Shown: piece by piece, positions 1 through 8,381 of the stretch
Layout: the number at the start of each line of letters is the position of its first letter
How positions within the stretch are numbered: position 1 is the stretch's first letter
DNA from: Verrucomicrobiota bacterium
GTDB lineage: Bacteria > Verrucomicrobiota > Verrucomicrobiia > Limisphaerales > JAFGQR01
Assembly (NCBI GenBank): GCA_016935555.1
Contig: JAFGQR010000022.1
Location: 30,432-94,431, forward strand
Reading direction: 5' to 3'
DNA: 64,000 bases
Program-made: the position numbers and the translations under genes
The notes under the pieces: model-generated
Databases searched by the model: none
Seen by the model: only the letters and a program-made list of their open reading frames with translations
Told to the model about the DNA's origin: nothing

Positions 1-120
1 CGATCCAGGTGGTCGCCAGGCAACCCCGCACTGAAACGCCGAGGCCGGAATGACGTTGATGAGCGGCGGCCTTGCGCGGCGAGCCCGGGTGAGCGATCCT
101 ATGCGGCGGGAGGGTTCGTC

Positions 121-2277
121 ATGATCAGTGCCATCGACCCACAGCCGGCCGGCTCGGATTTGGTTACACAGGTGGAGGCCATGTTTTCTCCAAGCGGGCT
201 GCTGTCGCGCTCGCCGAATTTCGAGTATCGGCCGCAGCAGCAGCAGATGGCGGTGGGGGTGGCGAGGGCGTTAGTGGGGGGGGGGGATTTGGCGGTGGAG
301 GCGGGGACAGGGGTGGGGAAGAGTCTGGCGTACCTGATTCCAGCGATCCTATTCGCAACGGCGCAGCGCAAGAAGGCGGTGGTATCGACGCACACCATCA
401 ACTTGCAGGAACAGCTGATCGACAAGGATCTGCCCATGCTGCAGCGGATCCTGCAGGTTCCGTTCAGGCATGCCATGCTCAAGGGACGCGCGAATTACCT
501 GTGCACGCACCGCCTGCACAAGGCACTGCGCCATGCCGAGAGTCTCTTCACCTCACCTGAAATCGAGGAACTCAAACGCATCGCCCAATGGGCTGCTGAG
601 ACCCGGGATGGCAGCCTCTCCGACTTCGAGGTTGAGCCCGACATGAAGGTGTGGGCCAGCGTCTGCTCCGAACGCGGCCTTTGCTCCCCCAAGATCTGCG
701 GACCCGGCTCCGAGTTTGCCAGAGACCACCCGGTGTGCTTTTTCCAGCGCGCGCGGCAGCGGATTCTGTCGGCCGACGTGCTTGTGCTGAACCACACGCT
801 TTTTTTCACGCTGCTTGGGGCGGTCGAACAGTCCGTGAAAGGCGGCATTCTGTTCCGCAACGACTTTCTGATTTTCGACGAGGCCCACACGCTGGAACAG
901 GTGGCGTCGCGGCACATTGGCCTGAGCCTGTCGCACGCGCAATTGCGCTTCACCCTGCAGCGGCTCTACAACCCGAACACCCAAAAAGGGCTTCTGGCCA
1001 CCCTGCGCCGCGCGCGCGAAATCCCGCGGGTTGCCGAGGTGCTGGTCCACGCCGAAAGGTTCTTTGCCGAGGTGGAAGAGGCGTGCGAGGCGCTGCGTGC
1101 CCGGGGTCGCGGACGGCGTGCCGAGGGCGGGGATGGTGGCGGCGCTGAGAAGGGCCGGCAGTGGAGCGAATTACGGATTCGGCGGCCGGAGCTGGTCAGG
1201 GACGATGTGAGTTTGCCGCTGCAACGGGTTCGTGAAGCGGTGAGCGAGCTGGTGAAGAGCAGCGACGACGAGCAGACGGGCTTGGAATTGCTCGAGTGCA
1301 ATCGCCGGCTGGGCGAGTTGCGCGACGGGATTGCGTTTTTCCTGAGCCAGGCCGCCGAAGACCATGTGTACTGGGTCGAACGCACCGGACGCGCCCGGCG
1401 CAACCTCGCCCTGTGCGCCGCGCCCATCGATGTCGCCGGCTACCTGCGCCGGCGCTTGTTCGACAGCGACACCTCGGTGATCCTCACCAGCGCCACCCTC
1501 GCTGTCTCCAGCCCCTCAACCCACCCATCCCCAGGAGCCGGCCCCGGGGGTGTTCGCGCCAAAACCGGGGGCTCGCTCCCCGGGGCGCGGCGGTCGGGGG
1601 CGGGCACTCTGGATTATTTCGCGGGGCGGGTGGGGGCGGAGGCGGCGGTGCTGTTGCAGGTCGGGTCGCCCTTCAACTATGAGCGGCAGGTGAAGCTGTT
1701 CGTTGTCGCCCAAATGCCCGACCCGCGCTCCGCGGAGTATCGGGATGCGCTGCGTCATTGGATCGAACATTTTGTGATGCTGACGCATGGCAAGGCGTTT
1801 GTGTTGTTCACGAATTTCAAGCTCATGCAGGAGATCGCCGGCCTCATGGAGCCGTTCTTCGAGCGGCTCGGTGTCGAATGCCTCGTCCAAGGCACCGGCA
1901 CCCCGCGCTCGCTCATGCTGGAGAAGTTCAAGGAGAACATCGATTCGGTCCTGTTCGGCACGGACAGCTTCTGGCAGGGTGTGGATGTTCCTGGCGAAGC
2001 CCTGTCGAACGTCATCATCACACGCCTGCCCTTTGCCGTCCCCGATCACCCGCTTGTCGAGGCGCGCATCGAAGCCATCGAGGCCCGCGGTGGCAACTCG
2101 TTTGCCGAATTCTCCCTGCCCGAGGCCATCCTCAAGTTCCGACAGGGCATCGGCCGCCTCATCCGGCAGAAAACGGATCACGGCATCGTGGTTGTCCTGG
2201 ACAACCGGGTTCTGACCAAGTCCTACGGCCAGGCCTTCCTCAGCGCCGCGCCCGCGTGTCCTGTCGAAATCGTCTGA
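121..2277 (+). CDS. dinG: ATP-dependent DNA helicase, DinG/XPD-like Fe-S family
   Basis: Superfamily 2 DNA helicase of the DinG/XPD type, which unwinds DNA 5'-3' using ATP and is linked to repair of replication or R-loop damage. Walker A (EAGTGVGKS, K67) and a DEAH box (about residues 253-256) are present. Four cysteines between them (about C182, C188, C193, C206) match the 4Fe-4S cluster of this family. The arginine-finger motif VI reads GIGRLIRQ near the C-terminus. At 718 aa it is of normal length for DinG-like proteins. About 30 glycine/proline-rich residues are inserted between LTSATLA (motif III region) and LDYFAGRVG. The ATG is preceded by GGAGGG about 8 nt upstream, which supports this start. 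DinG is the closest name, but paralogue assignment (DinG versus YoaA) cannot be settled by eye. Confidence 0.9.
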   Translation: MISAIDPQPAGSDLVTQVEAMFSPSGLLSRSPNFEYRPQQQQMAVGVARALVGGGDLAVEAGTGVGKSLAYLIPAILFATAQRKKAVVSTHTINLQEQLIDKDLPMLQRILQVPFRHAMLKGRANYLCTHRLHKALRHAESLFTSPEIEELKRIAQWAAETRDGSLSDFEVEPDMKVWASVCSERGLCSPKICGPGSEFARDHPVCFFQRARQRILSADVLVLNHTLFFTLLGAVEQSVKGGILFRNDFLIFDEAHTLEQVASRHIGLSLSHAQLRFTLQRLYNPNTQKGLLATLRRAREIPRVAEVLVHAERFFAEVEEACEALRARGRGRRAEGGDGGGAEKGRQWSELRIRRPELVRDDVSLPLQRVREAVSELVKSSDDEQTGLELLECNRRLGELRDGIAFFLSQAAEDHVYWVERTGRARRNLALCAAPIDVAGYLRRRLFDSDTSVILTSATLAVSSPSTHPSPGAGPGGVRAKTGGSLPGARRSGAGTLDYFAGRVGAEAAVLLQVGSPFNYERQVKLFVVAQMPDPRSAEYRDALRHWIEHFVMLTHGKAFVLFTNFKLMQEIAGLMEPFFERLGVECLVQGTGTPRSLMLEKFKENIDSVLFGTDSFWQGVDVPGEALSNVIITRLPFAVPDHPLVEARIEAIEARGGNSFAEFSLPEAILKFRQGIGRLIRQKTDHGIVVVLDNRVLTKSYGQAFLSAAPACPVEIV

Positions 2278-2429
2278 CCGCACCCCAGGCGATGCGTGTG
2301 TGGGCGCTTCGTGGGAACGCGGATCGGCCGGCGGCAATGGTGCTGCGGCCGCTGGCGGCCGCCGGGGATCTCGCGGCTTGATTTGTCCGTGCCAATCGGG
2401 TTGGCTTCACCCCGCAGGAACATTGTGCC

Positions 2430-3353
2430 ATGAAAACCATGCCGCCCAGCCCGTCGGCCCGCCCAGCGCCCCTCGAAGCCCCCGCTCGAGAGCCCGCTCA
2501 GTCAATCAGCCCCCGGCCGCGCCGGCCGCGCGCCGCCCTCGGAGGGGCGGTCGCCGGCGGCGTGCTCGCCGCCGCGCTGGTCGCTTCGCAGGCCGCTGAA
2601 CCCATTCCCACCGCGGCGCGCCCGGCTGCGATGCGGCTGCGTCCTGCCGAGTTGGAGCCGCCGGCGGAGGGCATCAAGGTGCTGGTGGTGACGGGGATCG
2701 ATTATCCCGGGCACCCGTGGCAGCAAACGGCTCCTGCGCTGAAGGGCGTTCTGGAAAAAGATCCGCGGCTCAAGGTGCGGATCGTTGAGGATCCCGAGGC
2801 GCTGGCTTCGCCCAAGCTCGCGCTGTGGGACACGGTCGTCCTGCATTTCATGGACTGGGAAGTGCCCGGGCCCGGCCCTGCGGCGCGCGACAACCTCAAG
2901 CGGTTTGTGTCCGGCGGCAAGGGACTGGCCCTGACGCACTTTGCGTGTGGCGCCTGGGACAACAACGAGTGGCCCGAGTTCCGCACGCTGGCGGGGCGTG
3001 TGTGGGATCCCAAGCGGCGCGCGCACGATCCGCATGGGACGTTCCGCGTGGACATCGCCGATCGTGCGCATCCGATCACACGGGATCTGGAGCCTTTCGA
3101 GACGCTGGACGAGCTCTACACCTGCCTGGCCGGGGAGGCGCCCGTTCATGTGGTGGCCAAGGCGACGTCCAAAGTCGACCGGCGCGATTACCCGATCGCG
3201 TTCGTGTTGCGCTACGGCCAGGGCCGGGTGTTTCACTGCGTCCTGGGGCACGACGCGCGCGCCTACGCCGCTCCAGGCGCAGGCGAACTGTTCCGCCGCG
3301 GCATTGCCTGGACCGCCGGCGTGCCCCCGAAGCCTACCGCCGCCCAACCCTGA
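2430..3353 (+). CDS. Secreted ThuA-domain protein
   Basis: 307 aa. A basic N-terminus followed by a hydrophobic stretch (about residues 35-55, ending ASQAAEP) looks like an export signal. The rest matches the ThuA (trehalose utilisation-like, class I glutamine-amidotransferase fold) family: VLVVTGIDYPGHPW at the start of the domain, then WDTVVLHF, a GKGLALTHFACGA loop, the conserved HPITRDL stretch and RVFHCVLGHD near the end. ThuA-like domains are common in secreted carbohydrate-related proteins of Planctomycetes and Verrucomicrobia, but their reaction is mostly unproven. A GH27 alpha-galactosidase lies 385 bp downstream on the same strand, consistent with a sugar-processing role, but the two are separated by repeats and a terminator-like hairpin. 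Confidence 0.85.
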   Translation: MKTMPPSPSARPAPLEAPAREPAQSISPRPRRPRAALGGAVAGGVLAAALVASQAAEPIPTAARPAAMRLRPAELEPPAEGIKVLVVTGIDYPGHPWQQTAPALKGVLEKDPRLKVRIVEDPEALASPKLALWDTVVLHFMDWEVPGPGPAARDNLKRFVSGGKGLALTHFACGAWDNNEWPEFRTLAGRVWDPKRRAHDPHGTFRVDIADRAHPITRDLEPFETLDELYTCLAGEAPVHVVAKATSKVDRRDYPIAFVLRYGQGRVFHCVLGHDARAYAAPGAGELFRRGIAWTAGVPPKPTAAQP

Positions 3354-3439
3354 GCCGGCGGCGCGGGCGGTTGGGGCCCAGGGCAGTTGACCAAGTTGGC
3401 GGGTCTGAATATCGACGCCCTATTGCCGGTGCGGTTCAT

Positions 3440-3573
3440 CTTGCTCTTGCTCTTGCTCTTGCTCTTGCTGTTACTCTTACTCCTGCTCTTCGTCGACGCG
3501 GCTGTGGCGAGCAAGAGTAAGAGCAGGAGTAAGAGCAAGAACCTGCGCCGCAGTCACCGGGCCGGACTTTGTC
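3440..3573. repeat. CTTGCT hexamer tract plus inverted GAGTAAGAG dispersed repeat, copy A
   Basis: A run of CTTGCT/CTTACT-type hexamers (3440-3490) is followed by a purine-rich reverse-complement arm. CTCTTACTCCTGCTCTT at 3474-3490 pairs perfectly (17 bp) with 3519-3535 across a 28-nt spacer. The purine side continues into a 59-bp segment (3515-3573) containing AAGAACCTGCG and GACTTTGTC. This segment recurs with the same length and about three-quarters identity by eye at 26131-26189. It looks like a dispersed intergenic repeat that can form a stem-loop in this copy. Confidence 0.75.
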
Positions 3574-3674
3574 CGTGGCCCTGCGGTGGGGGCTGCATTT
3601 CCGGATTGACTTTGGCGGCGAAGGAAATAGGCTTGGTAATGTCAACCGGCTTTCACCTGCCAACCCGGCCAAAC

Positions 3675-3705
3675 ACTCACTAACACGGATGTTAGTGAGT
3701 TTTTT
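3675..3705 (+). terminator. Intrinsic terminator-like hairpin
   Basis: A perfect 11-bp stem (ACTCACTAACA at 3675-3685, TGTTAGTGAGT at 3690-3700) with a CGGA tetraloop is followed directly by T residues. It ends only about 33 bp before the ATG of the alpha-galactosidase, so it either terminates an upstream transcript (ThuA gene or a small RNA from the repeat region) or acts as a leader attenuator. Confidence 0.7.
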
Positions 3706-3738
3706 GTTTGGGGGCTTGAAGGGCGCCGACGCTGTGGC

Positions 3739-5724
3739 ATGCTGCGCCCCATGCGATTTGTTCTTGCGGCGGTGCTGGTCGGGGCGGGGTGGTTGAGTGC
3801 GGCGGACGAGACGGTCTGGCTGACGGAGTTGGACCTTTCGAAGATGCGGCAGGGATGGGGTCGGCCGCAGATCAACCGTTCGATCCGGGAGAAGCCCCTG
3901 AAGATTGGCGGCGTGGCGTTCGAGCGCGGCGTCGGCACGCACGCGCGCAGCACGCTGTGGGTGGCGCTGGCGGGCGGCGCCGGGAGATTCACGGCGTTTG
4001 CGGGTGTGGATGACGCCGCCGGGGGCCCTGCCTCGATCGAGTTCAGGCTCATGGGCGACGGCCGGACGCTGTGGGAGTCCGGGCTGATGAAGCCGGGGGA
4101 CGCCCCGAAGGCTGTGGAGGCGGATCTGCGCGGGGTGAAGACACTGCTGCTCATGGTGGACGACGGCGGCGATGGCATCAGCTTCGATCACGCCGATTGG
4201 GCGGACGCGAAGTTTGTGGTCAGCGGCGCCAAACCGCGCGCCGTGAGCGCCCCGGTCGAACCCGGTGTCCTGCTCACCCCCAAGCCGGGACCGGCTCCGC
4301 GGCTCAACGGGCCCGCCGTCTGCGGGGGCCGCCCGGGCCATTTTTTTCTTTACCGGATTCCTGCCCAGGGGCAGCGCCCGATGACATTTGCGGCGGAGGG
4401 GCTGCCATCGACACTGCGCCTGGACCCGCACACGGGCATCATCACGGGAACCGTGCCGCCCCGGGGCGAGCACCCGGTGCGGCTGCGTGCGGAGAACGCC
4501 CATGGCCGGGCTGCGCGGCTGTTGCGGATTGTGTCTGGCGACACGCTGGCGCTGACGCCGCCGATGGGGTGGAACCACTGGTATGCGCATTACAACCGGA
4601 TCACGGATGCGATGATGCGCGAGGCGGCGGACATCATGATCCGCAGCGGCATGGCCGACGTGGGCTACCAATACGTCAACATTGACGATTGCTGGATGAA
4701 CGCCAGGCCGGACGCCAAACGGCCGGACCCGATGCGAACGGGGCCGTTGCGCGACGCGGCGGGGGACGTGATTCCGAACAGGCATTTTCCGGACATGGGG
4801 GGTTTGGCCGCTTACATCCACAGTCTGGGGCTGAAGGCGGGGTTGTACACGTCGCCGGGGCCGTTCACCTGCGCGGGCTATGCCGGCGCCTACCAGCACG
4901 AGGAACAGGATGCCCGCCGGTTTGCCGGGTGGGGCTATGATTTCCTGAAATACGACTGGTGCTCCTACGGCCAGGTGGTGAAGGGGGACAACAGCCTGGA
5001 GGCGATGAAGAAGCCTTACCGGCTGATGGGCGACATCCTGAAGCGGCTGGACCGCGACATCGTGCTCAACCTCTGCCAGTATGGGATGGGCGACGTCTGG
5101 GAATGGGGCGCCGAGGTGGGCGGCCATTGCTGGCGCACGTCCGGCGACCTGGGGTTCGAACTGGACCGCATCTTCGAGGTGGCCCTCAAGAACGCCGAGC
5201 ATCGCCAGTGGTCCAAACCCGGCGCGTGGAACGACCCGGATTACATCCAGATCGGCCACATCGGCAGCGCGCGCGGGGGCGGCTTGCCCGAACCGTGCCC
5301 GCTGACGCCCAGCGAGCAATATGCGTTCATGTCGTTGTGGTGCCTGATGGCGGCGCCGTTGTTTTACAGCGGCGACATGACGCGTCTGGACGAGTTCACG
5401 CTCAATGTGCTCTGCAACCCGGAGGTGATCGAGATCGACCAGGATCCCCTCGGCCAATGCGCCCGCGTCGTCCCCCTCGGCGCCCATGCCTTCGCCATGG
5501 TCAAAGACCTCGCCGATCACTCCAAGGCCGTCGGGCTCTTCAACCGCGGCGAGTTCCCCGCCGTCGTCGAGGCGCCCTGGAGCGACCTGGGCATCGCAGG
5601 ACCGCACCGTGTCCGCGACCTGTGGCGGCAGAAGGACCTCAGCGACGCCGTCAGCGCCCTGCGTGCCGACGTGCCCCGGCACGGCGTCGCGCTGGTCCGG
5701 CTGTTTCCGCGCGCCCGGCAGTGA
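3739..5724 (+). CDS. Secreted alpha-galactosidase-like glycoside hydrolase, NPCBM + putative Ig + GH27
   Basis: 661 aa with an N-terminal signal peptide (hydrophobic FVLAAVLVGAGWLSA; ATG at 3751 is an alternative start). The domain order is as follows. Residues about 25-160 form an NPCBM-type carbohydrate-binding domain (W-L-x-E-L-D-L, GVGTHARS, DDGGDGISFDHADWAD). Residues about 185-270 form a putative Ig (He_PIG) domain ending PHTGIITGTVP. A GH27 barrel starts LTPPMGWNHW. The expected nucleophile lies in KYDWCSYG and the expected acid/base in WRTSGDL; INIDDCWM-type residues (VNIDDCW) line the site. GH27 enzymes remove alpha-galactosyl (sometimes alpha-N-acetylgalactosaminyl) groups from glycans. 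Substrate is not predictable from sequence. It probably acts in the periplasm or outside the cell. Confidence 0.88.
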   Translation: MLRPMRFVLAAVLVGAGWLSAADETVWLTELDLSKMRQGWGRPQINRSIREKPLKIGGVAFERGVGTHARSTLWVALAGGAGRFTAFAGVDDAAGGPASIEFRLMGDGRTLWESGLMKPGDAPKAVEADLRGVKTLLLMVDDGGDGISFDHADWADAKFVVSGAKPRAVSAPVEPGVLLTPKPGPAPRLNGPAVCGGRPGHFFLYRIPAQGQRPMTFAAEGLPSTLRLDPHTGIITGTVPPRGEHPVRLRAENAHGRAARLLRIVSGDTLALTPPMGWNHWYAHYNRITDAMMREAADIMIRSGMADVGYQYVNIDDCWMNARPDAKRPDPMRTGPLRDAAGDVIPNRHFPDMGGLAAYIHSLGLKAGLYTSPGPFTCAGYAGAYQHEEQDARRFAGWGYDFLKYDWCSYGQVVKGDNSLEAMKKPYRLMGDILKRLDRDIVLNLCQYGMGDVWEWGAEVGGHCWRTSGDLGFELDRIFEVALKNAEHRQWSKPGAWNDPDYIQIGHIGSARGGGLPEPCPLTPSEQYAFMSLWCLMAAPLFYSGDMTRLDEFTLNVLCNPEVIEIDQDPLGQCARVVPLGAHAFAMVKDLADHSKAVGLFNRGEFPAVVEAPWSDLGIAGPHRVRDLWRQKDLSDAVSALRADVPRHGVALVRLFPRARQ

Positions 5725-5898
5725 ATTCCGTGTTGACGGCGCGGCCGCGTTGTTGCAGGGTGCCCGGGTTGGCGCAAAAAACAGCGGTGTTGGTGTCCGG
5801 TGACAGATTGTCCGGGATTCAAATCCAATAAAGGCAACCAGATCCTGCAGGGCGGAATCTCCCACTCGGTTTTTTGAGCAGACGAGATGTGATGAGGT

Positions 5899-6219
5899 AT
5901 GCAGAACGAAGCAAGACTCTTTGTGGGCAACCTGGCCTACCAAACGATGGAAAGCGACCTGACGGAATACTTCTCGCAGGCCGGCGTGGTGTCGTCCGTG
6001 GATTTGATCCTCGACAAGTTCACCGGCCGCTCCAAAGGATTTGCGTTCGTCGAGTTCTCCAGTTCCGAGGAGGCCAACAAGGCGGTCGAGATGTTTCACA
6101 ACAAAGAGTTCCAAGGCCGTCTGCTGACGGTCAACGTCGCCCGGCCCAAGGAAGAACGCCCGCCGCGCTCAGGCGGCGGCTACCGGTCGCAAGAGGGTTC
6201 GGGTTCGGAAGCGCGCTGA
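5899..6219 (+). CDS. RRM-domain RNA-binding protein
   Basis: 106 aa, almost entirely one RNA recognition motif. RNP2 reads LFVGNL near the N-terminus and RNP1 reads RSKGFAFVEF around residues 43-52. A short basic, glycine-rich tail (RSGGGYRSQEGSGS) follows. Such short single-RRM proteins are widespread in cyanobacteria and PVC-group bacteria and bind single-stranded RNA; in some species they respond to cold. GAGG lies immediately upstream of the ATG. It stands alone between the alpha-galactosidase and a proline-rich membrane protein. Targets are unknown. Confidence 0.92.
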   Translation: MQNEARLFVGNLAYQTMESDLTEYFSQAGVVSSVDLILDKFTGRSKGFAFVEFSSSEEANKAVEMFHNKEFQGRLLTVNVARPKEERPPRSGGGYRSQEGSGSEAR

Positions 6220-6351
6220 TCCCGGCGCCGTCTTGACCCCCGTCCGGAGGGTTTTCTCCCGGGCCCGCGCCGCCGGCGGGTCGTTTTGAATATGAGGTTG
6301 ACAGGCCTGCGGGCCAAACCTAGGTTGCGCACACTGATGCATCACTGATTT

Positions 6352-6849
6352 ATGGCCGAACCGCCTTCCAACATCCCAGCAGCCGTCCCGCCCAAACCGG
6401 GCGATCCCGCCAAGGTGCAGCCGAAGAAGGAAACCGTGCGGATCAGCCTGCCGCCGAAACCTTCGGCCACCATCAAGCTGCCCACCCTGCCGGCCGCCGG
6501 CGGACCGCCTCCACCCTCCGTTGCCAAACCCGGCGTAACCGGTCCGGCGGTGCCCACCACCCGCCCAGGCCCCATGCCGGCCAGCCCGCGCCCGGCATCG
6601 TCCCCGGCTGGCATTGCCGCGCCGGCGGCGGCCGCGCCGCGCTCGACGCTGGTCAGCGCCCCGACGACCAAGGGGACGATGGTCACGGGGGCGCCTGCCG
6701 CCGGGCGTGCTCCGTCCGCGGGTGGGCGTGCCGGCGTCGCGAGGGGCGGCGGCCGGGTGAGCACGGTGGATGTGGGCCTGGCGATCGCCGCGCTGGTGTT
6801 CTGCCTGGGCGCGGTGGCCAGCCTGTTATTTCTGCTTCAAATGAACTGA
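6352..6849 (+). CDS. Proline/alanine-rich tail-anchored hypothetical protein
   Basis: 165 aa. The first about 140 residues are low-complexity, rich in P, A, T and K, with KKETVRISLPPKP near the start. One hydrophobic segment at the extreme C-terminus (VGLAIAALVFCLGAVASLLFLLQ) would anchor it in the inner membrane by its tail. No signal peptide or enzyme motif is visible. The product is unrecognised beyond this architecture. It lies directly upstream of thioredoxin (87 bp to the likely trx start), which may be chance. Confidence 0.65.
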   Translation: MAEPPSNIPAAVPPKPGDPAKVQPKKETVRISLPPKPSATIKLPTLPAAGGPPPPSVAKPGVTGPAVPTTRPGPMPASPRPASSPAGIAAPAAAAPRSTLVSAPTTKGTMVTGAPAAGRAPSAGGRAGVARGGGRVSTVDVGLAIAALVFCLGAVASLLFLLQMN

Positions 6850-6936
6850 TCTGACCTGACCTGAGCTGGGCCGGCGGTGCCCAAAGCCCGGCCTGTGTGC
6901 GGCGCGTCCATGTTCAGTCGATCGTCTCGTGTTGCC

Positions 6937-7269
6937 ATGCCAGCCTCCAATATCCTGACTCTTACCCATAACAACTTCGGCGACGAAGTGATCGCCTCAC
7001 CGGTTCCGATCCTGGTGGATTTCTGGGCGGAATGGTGCGGGCCGTGCAAGATGGTCGCCCCCATCCTGGACGAGTTGGCAGCCGAATACGACGGCAAGGT
7101 CCGCTTCGGCAAGGTCAACATCGATGATCACCAGCTGCTGGCCAGCGAATACGGCATTCGGGCCATCCCCACCCTCCTGCTGTTCAAGGAAGGCCAGATC
7201 AACGACCACATCGTTGGACTCCGCAGCAAACGCGAGTTGAAGGAGAAAATCGACGCCGCCCTCGGCTGA
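6937..7269 (+). CDS. trxA: Thioredoxin
   Basis: 110 aa cytosolic thioredoxin, a disulfide reductase for ribonucleotide reductase and other proteins. The redox motif WCGPCK sits in the FWAEWCGPCKM context. The cis-proline loop AIPTLLLFKEG and the conserved VDF strand are present. Length is typical. An upstream in-frame ATG at 6877 would add 20 residues without homology to the family; the start at 6937 (MPASNILTLTHNNF) gives a normal N-terminus and is preferred. The GspF-like gene starts 23 bp after its stop. Confidence 0.95.
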   Translation: MPASNILTLTHNNFGDEVIASPVPILVDFWAEWCGPCKMVAPILDELAAEYDGKVRFGKVNIDDHQLLASEYGIRAIPTLLLFKEGQINDHIVGLRSKRELKEKIDAALG

Positions 7270-7292
7270 GGCGGCGTCCTGCCGCCGGCGTC

Positions 7293-8309
7293 ATGGCTCT
7301 CGTTTGCACTCCCGGACAGCTGCGACGTCGTGCGGAACTCTTCGATCGGCTGGCCCAACTCACGGCGGCGGGCATGCCGCTGCCGGCGGCGATCGAGGAT
7401 CAACGCCGGCAGGCGGCCAGCGCGCCGTTCCGTTCTCCCCTGGCCACGCTTTCCCGCCAGCTCCACAGCGGGTCCACGCTCGGCGACGCCCTGCCCCACA
7501 CCGGCCGATGGCTGTCCGACTTCGACGCTGCCCTGCTGCGTGCGGGTGAGCAGAGCGGGCGTCTGCCGGGCGTCTTGGAACTGCTCGCCAGACACTACCG
7601 GGCGCGGGCGGACCTCGCGCGGACGCTGCTGGTGCTGCTGGCGTATCCCCTCCTGCTGGCTCACGTGGCGGCGCTGATCTTTCCCGTCGAACGACTGCAG
7701 CACCTGGTCCTGCGCGGCGATTGGGCTGGCTATGTGGGCCACAAACTGCTCCTGCTCGTCCCCTTTTACACCGTCGTCCTGCTCGGCATCGCCGCCTTCC
7801 AGGACAGCCGCGGCGAGTCCTGGCGCGCGCTGCTCGAACGCGTCCTCCACTATGTTCCCGGGTTGGGCCCCGCCCGGCGTTCGCTGGCCTTGGCGCGGCT
7901 GGCGGCGGCGCTTGAGGCCTTGATCGGCGCGGGGGTGTCCATCATCGAGGCCTGGGACCTGGCCGCCGCGGCAAGCGGTTCGCCCGCCTTGCGCCGCATC
8001 GTGCAGGAGTCCAAGGCCAAGCTTTACGAGGGGATGACCCCGGCGGACATGGTCCGGGAGCATCCGGCGTTTCCGCCAACTTTCGCCAGCCAATACCAGG
8101 TCGGCGAAATCAGCGGGCAGCTGGAAGCGTCGCTGATCCGGCTCCGCGACGACTGCCAGGAGGACGGTTTTCGGCGGTTGAAGGTTGTTTTCATGGTGGG
8201 GGCGGGGTTGGCAGTCGGCTTGGTGCTGCTGCTGGTGGCTTGGCAGATCATCCACTTCTGGGTGCGGTATTACCAGAACATCTTCGAAGCCATTCCGGGC
8301 GCCACCTGA
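7293..8309 (+). CDS. Type II secretion / type IV pilus inner-membrane protein, GspF/PilC family
   Basis: 338 aa. Two T2SSF repeats are visible: RLAQLTAAGMPLPAAI near residue 13 and RLAAALEALIGAGVSIIEAW near residue 205. Each is followed by a hydrophobic membrane region (about 110-130 and 150-170; 295-320). GspF/PilC proteins form the inner-membrane platform of type II secretion or pilus machines and contact the assembly ATPase. Here it is an orphan: no ATPase, pseudopilin or secretin gene lies nearby, so the machine it serves must be encoded elsewhere. It is shorter than canonical GspF (about 400 aa). Confidence 0.82.
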   Translation: MALVCTPGQLRRRAELFDRLAQLTAAGMPLPAAIEDQRRQAASAPFRSPLATLSRQLHSGSTLGDALPHTGRWLSDFDAALLRAGEQSGRLPGVLELLARHYRARADLARTLLVLLAYPLLLAHVAALIFPVERLQHLVLRGDWAGYVGHKLLLLVPFYTVVLLGIAAFQDSRGESWRALLERVLHYVPGLGPARRSLALARLAAALEALIGAGVSIIEAWDLAAAASGSPALRRIVQESKAKLYEGMTPADMVREHPAFPPTFASQYQVGEISGQLEASLIRLRDDCQEDGFRRLKVVFMVGAGLAVGLVLLLVAWQIIHFWVRYYQNIFEAIPGAT

Positions 8310-8381
8310 ACGCGGGGCTTGTCTGTGGCGCGCGGTTGGCTATGCTGCCAGCCGACAACACCGTATCCCGACGGAGATCTT

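Larger units (their letters stand above)
3354..3738. other. Non-coding gap with repeats and a hairpin
   Basis: No gene is supported here. The stretch holds a pyrimidine-rich hexamer run (3440-3490), its inverted purine-rich partner with a dispersed 59-bp repeat (3515-3573), and a terminator-like hairpin (3675-3705) immediately before the alpha-galactosidase. Confidence 0.7.

Noticed and set aside
3440..3573. CRISPR array
   Set aside because: The repeat units are 6 bp and contiguous, without spacers.
5800..5850. tRNA gene suggested by GGATTCAAATCC
   Set aside because: The surrounding sequence does not form acceptor, D or anticodon stems; it is only a small palindrome.
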